Shown: positions 1 to 4,695 of the stretch, piece by piece
Numbering within the stretch: position 1 is the stretch's first letter
Layout: each line of letters starts with the position of its first letter
Assembly (NCBI GenBank): GCA_017643325.1
Contig: JAEPNS010000209.1
Coordinates: 1 to 6,272, forward strand
DNA length: 6,272 nt
Reading direction: 5' to 3'
Source: Alphaproteobacteria bacterium
Lineage (GTDB): Bacteria; Pseudomonadota; Alphaproteobacteria; UBA6615
The notes under the pieces: model-generated
What the model was told of the DNA's origin: nothing
Databases searched by the model: none
Seen by the model: the letters and a program-made list of their open reading frames with translations, nothing else
Program-made: the position numbers and the translations under genes

Positions 1-989
1 TGGGTCGGGTTGATCTTGCCGGGCATGATCGAGGAGCCCGGCTCGTTCGCCGGCAGCGCCAGTTCGCCGATGCCGCTGCGCGGGCCCGAGCCCAGGAAGC
101 GGATGTCGTTGGCGATCTTCATCGCAGCGACGGCCCCGACGTTGAGCGCGCCAGACGCGGCGACCAGCGCGTCGTGTGCGGCGAGGCCCGCGAACTTGTT
201 CGGCATGGTCTCGAACGGCTTGCCGGTGATCGCCGCGACCTCCTCGGCGAACTTCTCCGCGAAGCCCTTCGGCGTGTTCAGCCCGGTGCCGACCGCGGTG
301 CCGCCCTGGGCGAGCTGCAGCAGGTCCGGCAACGCCCGTTCGACGCCCGCGATCACGCCTTCCATCTGCGCGGCGTAGCCGCCGAACTCCTGGCCGAGCG
401 TCAGCGGCGTCGCGTCCTGGGTGTGCGTGCGGCCGATCTTGATGATGTCCGCGAACTCCTTCGACTTGGCCTCGAGCGCGTCCTTCAGGTGATGCAGCGA
501 CGGCAGCAGGCGGTCCTGGAACTCGATCGCGGCGGCGATGTGCATCGCCGCGGGGAAGGTGTCGTTCGAGGACTGGCTGCGGTTGACCGAGTCATTGGGG
601 TGCACCGGCGACTTGTCGCCCGGCTTGCCGCCCAGCATCTCGTTGGCGCGGTTCGAGATCACCTCGTTGGCGTTCATGTTCGACTGGGTGCCCGAACCGG
701 TCTGCCAGACGACGAGCGGGAAGTGATCGTCGAACTTGCCGTCGATAACCTCCTGGGCGGCCGCGACGATCGCCTTGGCAACCTCGTCCTCGAGTTGACC
801 CAAAGCCAGGTTGGCTCTGGCCGCCGCCTGCTTCTGGATGCCGAGTGCACGCACCAGCGCCGTCGGCATGCGGTCGTTGCCGATCGGGAAGTTCTCGATG
901 CTGCGCTGGGTCTGGGCGCCCCAGTACTTGTCGGCCGGAACGGCGACCTCGCCCATCGTGTCGGATTCGATACGTGTGTTGTCGCTCAT
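1..989 (-). CDS. fumC: Class II fumarate hydratase FumC, C-terminus cut by window edge
   Basis: Fumarase C is the iron-independent, tetrameric cytosolic enzyme that interconverts fumarate and (S)-malate in the TCA cycle. The reading frame starts at the ATG complementary to 987-989 with MSDNTRIESDTMGEV and is open to the left edge, giving 329 complete residues. It ends inside the class II lyase signature GSSIMPGKINPT (residues 318-329). The family is usually about 465 residues, so roughly 135 C-terminal residues are missing. Visible motifs are the substrate-site stretch TGSGTQSNMNANEV, the GRTHTQDA segment with the catalytic His at residue 189 (E. coli His188), and the GSS loop carrying the catalytic serine. 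A purine-rich AGGGGGA lies about 8 bases before the ATG. It sits downstream of the tfoX-like gene on the same strand, but a 97-base gap with a plausible promoter suggests its own transcription. Argininosuccinate lyase and aspartase share the fold, but the sequence is FumC-like throughout. Confidence 0.97.
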   Translation of the reverse strand, partial: MSDNTRIESDTMGEVAVPADKYWGAQTQRSIENFPIGNDRMPTALVRALGIQKQAAARANLALGQLEDEVAKAIVAAAQEVIDGKFDDHFPLVVWQTGSGTQSNMNANEVISNRANEMLGGKPGDKSPVHPNDSVNRSQSSNDTFPAAMHIAAAIEFQDRLLPSLHHLKDALEAKSKEFADIIKIGRTHTQDATPLTLGQEFGGYAAQMEGVIAGVERALPDLLQLAQGGTAVGTGLNTPKGFAEKFAEEVAAITGKPFETMPNKFAGLAAHDALVAASGALNVGAVAAMKIANDIRFLGSGPRSGIGELALPANEPGSSIMPGKINPT

Positions 990-1051
990 CGCGATCTTCC
1001 CCCTGGTTCGATGCGCACGTGCCTCGGTGCGCCGGTCGGATGTTGCGGCGC

Positions 1052-1079
1052 ATTATGGGAGCCGGTGCGCGCAGGTAAA
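1052..1079 (-). promoter_or_regulatory. Putative sigma70-type promoter of fumC
   Basis: On the minus strand, TTTACC (1074-1079) is followed after 16 bases by CATAAT (1052-1057). These match the -35 and -10 consensus at 4 of 6 and 5 of 6 positions. The element lies between the stop of the tfoX-like gene (1087) and the fumC start (989), leaving an untranslated leader of roughly 55 bases. Its position fits fumC being transcribed independently of sspB-tfoX. The call rests on hexamer matches only. Confidence 0.45.
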
Positions 1080-1086
1080 GGTCTAT

Positions 1087-1485
1087 TCAGGAACGGGTGT
1101 TGCGGCGCTTTTTCGCGGGTTTTTTCTTCGCGGGCTTGCGGGCCTGGGCGCGGTTCGCGGCGGCGAGCGCCAGGTGCGCCCATTCGCGAAGCTCGTCGGC
1201 ATCCTCGCTCGCGCTGTCGGGCGCCGTCACGTAGGACAGCTCGATGGTCCTGCCGGATTTCTCGTAATGGAAGGGCAGGGACCCTGCGTCCAGGAACGCC
1301 GGTTTCGTCGCGTCGTCGACCTTCAGGTACAGCGTGTCGTCGGCGATGAGCGCGAACATGACGTCGTCGCAGAAGATGCCGTGGCCGCCGAACATGCGGC
1401 GCAGCCGCGCGCAGGTGTCGAAGGGCGGGCCGACGCGCACCAGCAGGTCGAGGGCGTGTTCGGCGAATTCGCTGCCCGGCGGCAT
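1087..1485 (-). CDS. TfoX/Sxy N-terminal-domain family protein
   Basis: This small (132 residues) cytoplasmic protein matches the TfoX N-terminal domain family. The hallmark is residues 29-57, with RRMFGGHGIF followed by MFALIADDTLYLKVD. A short beta region (LPFHYEKSGRTIELSYV, 70-86) and a helix (ELREWAHLALAAAN) follow. The family takes its name from TfoX/Sxy, a competence regulator that works with CRP in gammaproteobacteria. This protein has only the N-terminal domain and lacks the C-terminal helical domain, so a competence role should not be assumed; most such stand-alone proteins are uncharacterised. The last 18 residues form a strongly basic Lys/Arg/Ala/Pro tail (ARKPAKKKPAKKRRNTRS), which could contact nucleic acid. 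The start lies 14 bases past the sspB stop with no clear Shine-Dalgarno, so it is probably co-transcribed with, and perhaps translationally coupled to, sspB. Confidence 0.85.
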   Translation of the reverse strand: MPPGSEFAEHALDLLVRVGPPFDTCARLRRMFGGHGIFCDDVMFALIADDTLYLKVDDATKPAFLDAGSLPFHYEKSGRTIELSYVTAPDSASEDADELREWAHLALAAANRAQARKPAKKKPAKKRRNTRS

Positions 1486-1499
1486 CGGCGCCGCGCGGC

Positions 1500-2012
1500 C
1501 TATTTCTTCCGGAACTGGTCGAGGTTGACGACTTCCGCGCCGTCCTGCTCTTCGCCGTCCTCGTTGGCGCTTTCCTCGGTCGACTCCGTGCCATCCTCGG
1601 CCATCGGCATGAGGTCGCCCTCGGGCCGAATCGCCGGAACCGAGACGGACCCGGTCGCGTCGACCGTGAACTGCAGGCCGAACTTCACCGACGGGTCGAC
1701 GAAGGCCGACAGGGCCGCATAGGGAATATGCAACTCGGCGGGCCGGTTCTTGAAGCTCAGCGTCACCGCGAAGAAATCCTCTTCCACCGTCAGGTCCCAG
1801 AACTGGTGCTGGAGCACGATGGTCATTTCCTCGGGGTACTGGTCCTGGAGGTAGTCCGGGATCGAGACGCCCGGCGCCGTCGTGCGGAAGGTCAGGTAGA
1901 AATGATGGTCGCCCGGCAGGCCCTCGTCGCGCGCACGCACGAGAGCCTCGCGCACAACGGCGCGAAGCGCGCTCTCGACCATCTGGTCGTATCTCATCAG
2001 GTCGTCGGTCAT
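1500..2012 (-). CDS. sspB: SspB, ClpXP adaptor (alphaproteobacterial type)
   Basis: SspB is a dimeric cytosolic adaptor that binds ssrA-tagged proteins released by tmRNA and tethers them to ClpX for degradation by ClpXP. The 170-residue product has an N-terminal helix (LMRYDQMVESALRAVVREAL), then the conserved substrate-binding core: GLPGDHHFYLTFRT (31-44), VSIPDYLQDQYPEEMTIVLQHQFWDL (49-74) and FFAVTLSFKNRPAELHIPYAALSAFVDPSVKFGLQF (80-115). An acidic, low-complexity linker (about 135-160) leads to a short basic tail, VVNLDQFRKK, at the extreme C-terminus. That arrangement fits a flexible linker ending in a ClpX-binding peptide, as in known SspB proteins. The MTDDLMRYDQ start matches the family's usual N-terminus. 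No strong Shine-Dalgarno is visible. The gene lies just downstream of, and on the same strand as, ssrA, which encodes the tag it recognises. The tfoX-like gene follows after 14 bases. Confidence 0.95.
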   Translation of the reverse strand: MTDDLMRYDQMVESALRAVVREALVRARDEGLPGDHHFYLTFRTTAPGVSIPDYLQDQYPEEMTIVLQHQFWDLTVEEDFFAVTLSFKNRPAELHIPYAALSAFVDPSVKFGLQFTVDATGSVSVPAIRPEGDLMPMAEDGTESTEESANEDGEEQDGAEVVNLDQFRKK

Positions 2013-2027
2013 ATCGTCGCGATGGAA

Positions 2028-2043
2028 GCGCGGCGGGCCGCGC
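2028..2043 (-). repeat. Small GC hairpin in the sspB leader
   Basis: A perfect 6-bp inverted repeat (GCGCGG/CCGCGC, 2028-2033 and 2038-2043) with a 4-base loop lies 15 bases before the sspB ATG. In an RNA running from ssrA into sspB, or from an sspB promoter further up, it would sit where it could affect ribosome access. In a high-GC genome it could also be chance. Confidence 0.35.
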
Positions 2044-2060
2044 GGGTCAACGGTTGGATA

Positions 2061-2073
2061 CCAGAATATCTGG
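2061..2073. repeat. Inverted repeat CCAGA-ATA-TCTGG upstream of sspB
   Basis: CCAGA and TCTGG form a perfect 5-bp inverted repeat around a 3-base AT centre. The similarity extends outward as TA(C)C...GG(G)TA if one base of offset is allowed. It is AT-rich for this genome and sits about 50 bases before the sspB start, between ssrA and sspB, where an operator or the sspB promoter could lie. No known regulator is recognised from the sequence. Confidence 0.3.
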
Positions 2074-2190
2074 GTACAGTTTGCGGAATTGCGACGATTC
2101 GCTCGAATTTCCGTGCGGCCGGGTGCGGAAAGCGGAATGAAGTGGGGGGCTTCTGTTGCCCGGTGCCCCCCGAACCGCGCTTGTTATCGC

Positions 2191-2232
2191 TTATTAAGCG
2201 GCAACAGCGATGGGCTCAACATTGTCGTTGGC
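2191..2232 (-). other. tmRNA tag reading frame (ANDNVEPIAVAA, TAA TAA)
   Basis: The resume codon is GCC at 2232-2230, followed by AAC GAC AAT GTT GAG CCC ATC GCT GTT GCC GCT and two TAA stops. With the alanine carried by the tmRNA itself, the peptide added to stalled proteins would be AANDNVEPIAVAA. The AND start is shared with most bacterial tags, and the -AVAA end, which ClpX recognises, with the Caulobacter tag as I recall it. The middle VEPI, with a proline, is what varies. The reading frame and stops are seen directly; the choice of resume codon is inferred from known tmRNAs. Confidence 0.9.
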
Positions 2233-2316
2233 ACCTGTAGATACGGCCCGATAACGGCGGAACCATGCCGGACGAAAGTCAGACCTTTAGACGCCCGTCG
2301 ATCCTGTTTCGCCCCC

Positions 2317-2354
2317 GTCAGGCCTGCGGCTCGAGGGCCGCGGGGCCGGGAATT
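2317..2354 (-). other. Intervening segment between the tmRNA pieces
   Basis: These 38 bases separate the acceptor CCA from the coding-piece 5' end. They fold into a hairpin: GGCC (2344-2347) with GGCC (2321-2324), and GCGGC (2337-2341) with GCCGC (2326-2330), around a 6-base loop with a small internal loop. In known permuted tmRNAs this loop is removed by tRNA-type processing (RNase P at the coding-piece 5' end, exonucleases or endonucleases at the CCA side). Removal here is inferred. Confidence 0.8.
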
Positions 2355-2419
2355 TGGTGGAGGCGCCGGGTACTGCCCCCGGGTCCGAACGCTTATTACG
2401 AAAGACGTTTATCGTCATA

Positions 2420-2435
2420 GTCGGGCAAGCCCGAC
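2420..2435 (-). repeat. 5'-leader hairpin of the tmRNA precursor
   Basis: GTCGGGC-TT-GCCCGAC is a perfect 7-bp hairpin on the minus strand. It begins at the transcription start predicted from the ssrA promoter, six bases after the -10 box. It would form the very 5' end of the precursor and could protect it or mark the acceptor-piece 5' processing site. Whether it stays in the mature acceptor RNA cannot be told. Confidence 0.6.
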
Positions 2436-2441
2436 GCCTTG

Positions 2442-2470
2442 AATATAGGGATTTCCCGCCGAATTCCCAA
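2442..2470 (-). promoter_or_regulatory. Strong-looking sigma70-type promoter of ssrA
   Basis: On the minus strand, TTGGGA (2465-2470) and TATATT (2442-2447) are separated by exactly 17 bases. They match the -35 and -10 consensus at 4 of 6 and 5 of 6 positions. The predicted start near 2435 coincides with the leader hairpin of the tmRNA precursor. A stable RNA needs a strong constitutive promoter, and this fits. Read-through could also supply sspB, since no T-run terminator is visible after the 2144-2171 hairpin. Confidence 0.7.
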
Positions 2471-2577
2471 CCGGGCAGCGGTTATCCCCGCTGGAATGGC
2501 TTATTCACAGCGATCGTCCTCAATCCGAATCGCGATCGCGACTAGGTTTCGGGACGGGTTTCGAAACGGACGAAGCG
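2471..2577. promoter_or_regulatory. thyA / ssrA divergent upstream region with palindromes
   Basis: This 107-base spacer lies between the ssrA promoter and thyA. It contains a 6-bp hairpin CAGCGG/CCGCTG (2476-2493), a TTATTCACA that fits the DnaA-box consensus TTATNCACA (2501-2509), and a weaker TTATCCCCG 19 bases before it. Further on are a perfect 12-base palindrome TCGCGATCGCGA (2530-2541), two direct GGTTTCG copies 12 bases apart (2545 and 2557), and the palindrome GTTTCGAAAC (2558-2567). No convincing -35/-10 pair for thyA stands out, although its promoter must lie here or upstream. The thyA ribosome site is weak (GGACGAAG). Confidence 0.4.
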
Positions 2578-3372
2578 ATGCAGCAGTATCTCGACCTGAT
2601 GCGCCACGTGCGCGAGAACGGGCACGAAAAGACCGACCGGACGGGCACCGGCACCCTGTCGGTGTTCGGCCACCAGATGCGGTTCGACCTGTCGGACGGC
2701 TTTCCGCTGGTCACGACCAAGAAGATCCACACCAAGTCGGTGATCCACGAACTGCTCTGGTTCCTGCAGGGCGACACCAACATCGGCTACCTGAACGACA
2801 ACGGCGTGTCGATCTGGAACGAGTGGGCCGACGAGAATGGCGACCTCGGCCCGGTCTACGGCCACCAGTGGCGCTCCTGGCCGACGCCGGACGGGCGCAC
2901 CATCGACCAGATCTCGAACCTGCTCGAACAGATCCGCACCCGGCCGGACTCGCGCCGGCTGATCGTCAGCGCGTGGAACGTCGCCGACGTCGACGACATG
3001 GCGCTGCCGCCGTGCCACTGCCTGTTCCAGTTCTACGTCGCCGACGGGAAGCTGTCCTGCCAGCTCTACCAGCGCAGCGCCGACATCTTCCTCGGCGTGC
3101 CCTTCAACATCGCGTCCTATGCGCTGCTGACGATGATGATCGCGCAGGTCACCGGGCTGGAGCCGGGCGAGTTCATCCACTCCTTCGGCGACGCGCATCT
3201 CTACCTGAACCACCTGGAACAGGCCGACGCGCAGCTCGAGCGTGAACCCTATCCGCTACCCACGATGACCCTGAACCCGGACGTCGACGACCTGTTCGCC
3301 TTCACCTACGAGGACTTCACCCTCGACGGGTACCGTTTCCACCCGCACATCCCGGCGCAGGTCGCGGTTTAG
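2578..3372 (+). CDS. thyA: Thymidylate synthase ThyA
   Basis: ThyA converts dUMP and 5,10-methylene-tetrahydrofolate to dTMP and dihydrofolate in the cytosol, as a homodimer. The 264-residue product has the same length as the E. coli enzyme and aligns with it without register shift. Visible residues are Arg21 (KTDRTGTGT), the nucleophile Cys146 in LPPCHC, the dUMP-phosphate Arg166 in YQRSADIFLG, Asp169, Asn177 (VPFNIASY), and His207/Tyr209 (GDAHLYLNH). The C-terminus ends VAV, near the usual VAI that closes the active site. The ATG start at 2578 gives the standard family N-terminus (MQQYLDLMRHVRENG). folA follows after 14 bases on the same strand. The two form the usual cycle in which the dihydrofolate made by ThyA is reduced by FolA. 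Confidence 0.99.
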   Translation: MQQYLDLMRHVRENGHEKTDRTGTGTLSVFGHQMRFDLSDGFPLVTTKKIHTKSVIHELLWFLQGDTNIGYLNDNGVSIWNEWADENGDLGPVYGHQWRSWPTPDGRTIDQISNLLEQIRTRPDSRRLIVSAWNVADVDDMALPPCHCLFQFYVADGKLSCQLYQRSADIFLGVPFNIASYALLTMMIAQVTGLEPGEFIHSFGDAHLYLNHLEQADAQLEREPYPLPTMTLNPDVDDLFAFTYEDFTLDGYRFHPHIPAQVAV

Positions 3373-3386
3373 GCAAGGGTCGAGGC

Positions 3387-3872
3387 TTGATCCTGACGCT
3401 CATTGTCGCGGTCGCCGATAACGGCGTTATCGGCCGGGATGGCGGCCTGCCGTGGCGGCTTCCCGGCGACCTCGCGCACTTCAAGGCGACGACCATGGGC
3501 AAGCCCATCGTCATGGGCCGCAAGACGTGGGAGTCACTCGGTCGACCGCTGCCGGGGCGCGACAACATCGTGGTGACGCGCGATCCGGCCTATGTGGCCG
3601 ACGGCGCGGCAGTGGCCGCCGATCTCGACGCGGCGCTGGCGGCGGCGGGCGATGCGGGCGAGGTGATGATCATCGGCGGCGCCGAGATCTATGCGCTCGC
3701 GCTCCCGCGCGCGGACCGCATCCATCTCACGCGCGTGCACGCGTCGCCCGAGGGCGACACGCATTTTCCCGATCTCGATCTGGACAGGTGGCGAGAGGTC
3801 GCGCGCGAGGATCACGACGCCGATGGCGATTCACCGGCCTACAGCTTCGTGACCCTCGAACGCGCGCGCTGA
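3387..3872 (+). CDS. folA: Dihydrofolate reductase FolA (TTG start)
   Basis: FolA reduces dihydrofolate to tetrahydrofolate with NADPH and is the target of trimethoprim. The 161-residue protein starts at TTG (3387), the only start-like codon between the in-frame upstream region and the conserved N-terminus. It yields MILTLIVAVADNGVIG, with AAGGG 7 bases before it. Key motifs are GLPWRLPGDLAHFK with the catalytic Asp28 (E. coli Asp27), the NADPH-binding GKPIVMGRKTWESLGRPLPGRDNIVVTRD, and VMIIGGAEIYALALPRADRIHLTRV, with the GG pair of the cofactor site. The C-terminal strand is SPAYSFVTLER. It is almost certainly co-transcribed with thyA (14-base gap). Its stop is 5 bases from the stop of the convergent YHS gene, so the two transcripts probably overlap at their ends. 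Confidence 0.97.
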   Translation: MILTLIVAVADNGVIGRDGGLPWRLPGDLAHFKATTMGKPIVMGRKTWESLGRPLPGRDNIVVTRDPAYVADGAAVAADLDAALAAAGDAGEVMIIGGAEIYALALPRADRIHLTRVHASPEGDTHFPDLDLDRWREVAREDHDADGDSPAYSFVTLERAR

Positions 3873-3877
3873 ACGGC

Positions 3878-4324
3878 TCAGCCGTCGCGCAGGCCCGGCC
3901 AGTTGGCATCGGCCGCGGCGATGTTGCCGTCCTTGTCGAGCGCCCAGCGGGCCCGGACGACCTTCGAATAGTTGAGGTAGAGCTTGCCGTCCCGGATGGA
4001 CCAGGCGTCGGGATCGATGGAGGCGGTGTAGTTGTTGGCCACCGCCCAGGCGCAGTAGCCGCCGTAGGCCGGTGCGTACTTCTCGGGGTCGGCCGCGAAC
4101 AGCTCGCGGTTCTCGGCCGAGGCGAAGTGCCAGGTCGCGCCCTGGTACGCGAACGTGTGCTCGCTGGAGCCCTCGACGGCCTTTTCCTGCGTGAAGTAGG
4201 CGACGGGGTCGTACCCGCGGATCGCCTTGCCGTCGGCGCTGAAGACCGGGTCGACCGCATGGGCGGGGCCGGCGAACCAGACAAGGGCCAGGGCGAACAG
4301 GGCGGATTTGGCAAACAGGCGCAT
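3878..4324 (-). CDS. Exported YHS-domain protein
   Basis: This protein of 148 residues begins with a clear Sec signal peptide: MRLFAK, a hydrophobic core (SALFALALVWFAG), and a likely signal peptidase I site PAHA|VD after residue 23. The mature part is a YHS domain: AIRGYDPVAYFTQEKAVEGSSEHTFAYQGATWHFASAENRELFAADPEKYAPAYGGYCAWAVA (about 34-97). A C-terminal stretch carries WSIRDGKLYLNYSKVVRARWALD. The single mature cysteine (Cys91, in GGYCAW) is at the conserved family position. YHS domains also occur in metal-handling proteins, so periplasmic metal or redox binding is possible, but the function of this exported subfamily is not established. It is preceded by GGAG 8 bases before the ATG. It is convergent with folA and downstream of mrp on the same strand, but 371 bases and a likely terminator separate it from mrp, so it is probably its own unit. 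Confidence 0.87.
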   Translation of the reverse strand: MRLFAKSALFALALVWFAGPAHAVDPVFSADGKAIRGYDPVAYFTQEKAVEGSSEHTFAYQGATWHFASAENRELFAADPEKYAPAYGGYCAWAVANNYTASIDPDAWSIRDGKLYLNYSKVVRARWALDKDGNIAAADANWPGLRDG

Positions 4325-4452
4325 GGGGTCAACTCCGTGTTGGATCGAACGTCAGCCACGTAAACACCCGCTTGCCGGGATCATTCCCTGGGTTATGCGG
4401 GGTGGGTCGTGTCGAGATCGGACGGGGAGGTGGCGACGTTCCGGCGGGGAGG

Positions 4453-4545
4453 AAAAAGACCGCCGGGCGGACGGGGAGTCGCCGCCGGCCTCGGGGGGCA
4501 GTGGGCCGGCGACCTTCGGGGCACGTCCGTTCCGGCCCGGCGGTC
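4453..4545 (-). terminator. Large stem-loop plus T5, likely terminator of mrp
   Basis: On the minus strand an 11-bp perfect stem (GACCGCCGGGC, 4545-4535, with 4468-4458) is followed immediately by TTTTT (4457-4453). Inside it, GGACG/CGTCC (4524-4528 and 4469-4473) continues the helix. An inner stem of 10 bp with a 3-base bulge (4504-4513 and 4478-4490) closes a 13-base loop. The whole fold is about 88 bases, far longer than a normal intrinsic terminator. It lies about 150 bases past the mrp stop. It could alternatively be a small structured RNA ending at its own terminator; no promoter for one is evident. Confidence 0.55.
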
Positions 4546-4695
4546 TCTCGATGCGAGTGCTTTGAAACCCGCGTCTGAGACTCAGGTGGGTTGGGTGTCG
4601 CGGCGGGACAAGGCGTGGCGCGCCGACCGTCGTTCAACAAAGCGCGATGGCTGGTCGCGCATTCGTGACAGGCGCGGTGCTCCCGTCTGAAAGCG
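4546..4695. other. Gene-free stretch after mrp
   Basis: These 150 bases hold no credible coding region; the open frames across them are Arg/Pro/Gly-rich shadows. Apart from a short CTGA-GAC-TCAG hairpin (4574-4584) and the 8-base palindrome GGCGCGCC near 4618, I see nothing. On the minus strand this would be the mrp 3' untranslated region. The part from 4325 to 4452 should contain the YHS gene promoter, but no convincing hexamers stand out. Confidence 0.5.

Larger units (their letters stand above)
2144..2435 (-). ncRNA. ssrA: tmRNA, circularly permuted two-piece form
   Basis: tmRNA rescues stalled ribosomes by acting first as an alanyl-tRNA and then as an mRNA for a degradation tag. Here the order is permuted, as in alphaproteobacteria. 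The acceptor piece comes first and ends with CCA at 2355. A 38-base intervening segment follows, then the coding piece, which starts GGGGGCGAAACAGGATCGAC at 2316. The seven-base ends pair as an acceptor stem (2310-2316 with 2359-2365) with a G-U at the third pair, the alanine identity element recognised by AlaRS. The T-arm is CCGGG / CCCGG (2378-2382, 2366-2370). The tag frame at 2232-2197 encodes ANDNVEPIAVAA followed by two TAA stops. Stem ATCGCT/AGCGAT (2206-2211, 2186-2191) holds the stops in its loop, as helix 5 does. A 7-bp hairpin GGGGGGC/GCCCCCC (2144-2171) follows. The exact 5' end (about 2435, from the promoter) and 3' end (about 2144) are estimates. Maturation would cut out the intervening hairpin. 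Confidence 0.95.

Noticed and set aside
592..1053. Minus-strand open frame of 153 residues overlapping fumC
   Set aside because: It is the fumC region in another frame, rich in Arg, Gly and Gln; FumC itself is unmistakable in the correct frame.
174..1349. Long plus-strand open frame of 391 residues
   Set aside because: It is antisense to fumC and the tfoX-like gene and consists of Arg/Gly/Leu-rich shadow sequence with no recognisable domain.
2354..2545. Plus-strand small open frames over ssrA
   Set aside because: They are antisense to the tmRNA and its promoter, and have no ribosome site or domain.
3452..4363. Plus-strand open frame of 303 residues across folA and the YHS gene
   Set aside because: It is an out-of-frame shadow of folA followed by antisense of the YHS gene, with no family features.
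4453..4545. SRP RNA (4.5S) or 6S RNA
   Set aside because: The long hairpin suggested them, but the SRP tetraloop region (GGAAGCAGCC-like) is missing and the length and bubble pattern do not fit 6S.
4560..4600. tRNA T-arm-like GCGGGTTTCAAAG on the minus strand
   Set aside because: No matching acceptor stem, D-arm or anticodon arm could be assembled around it.
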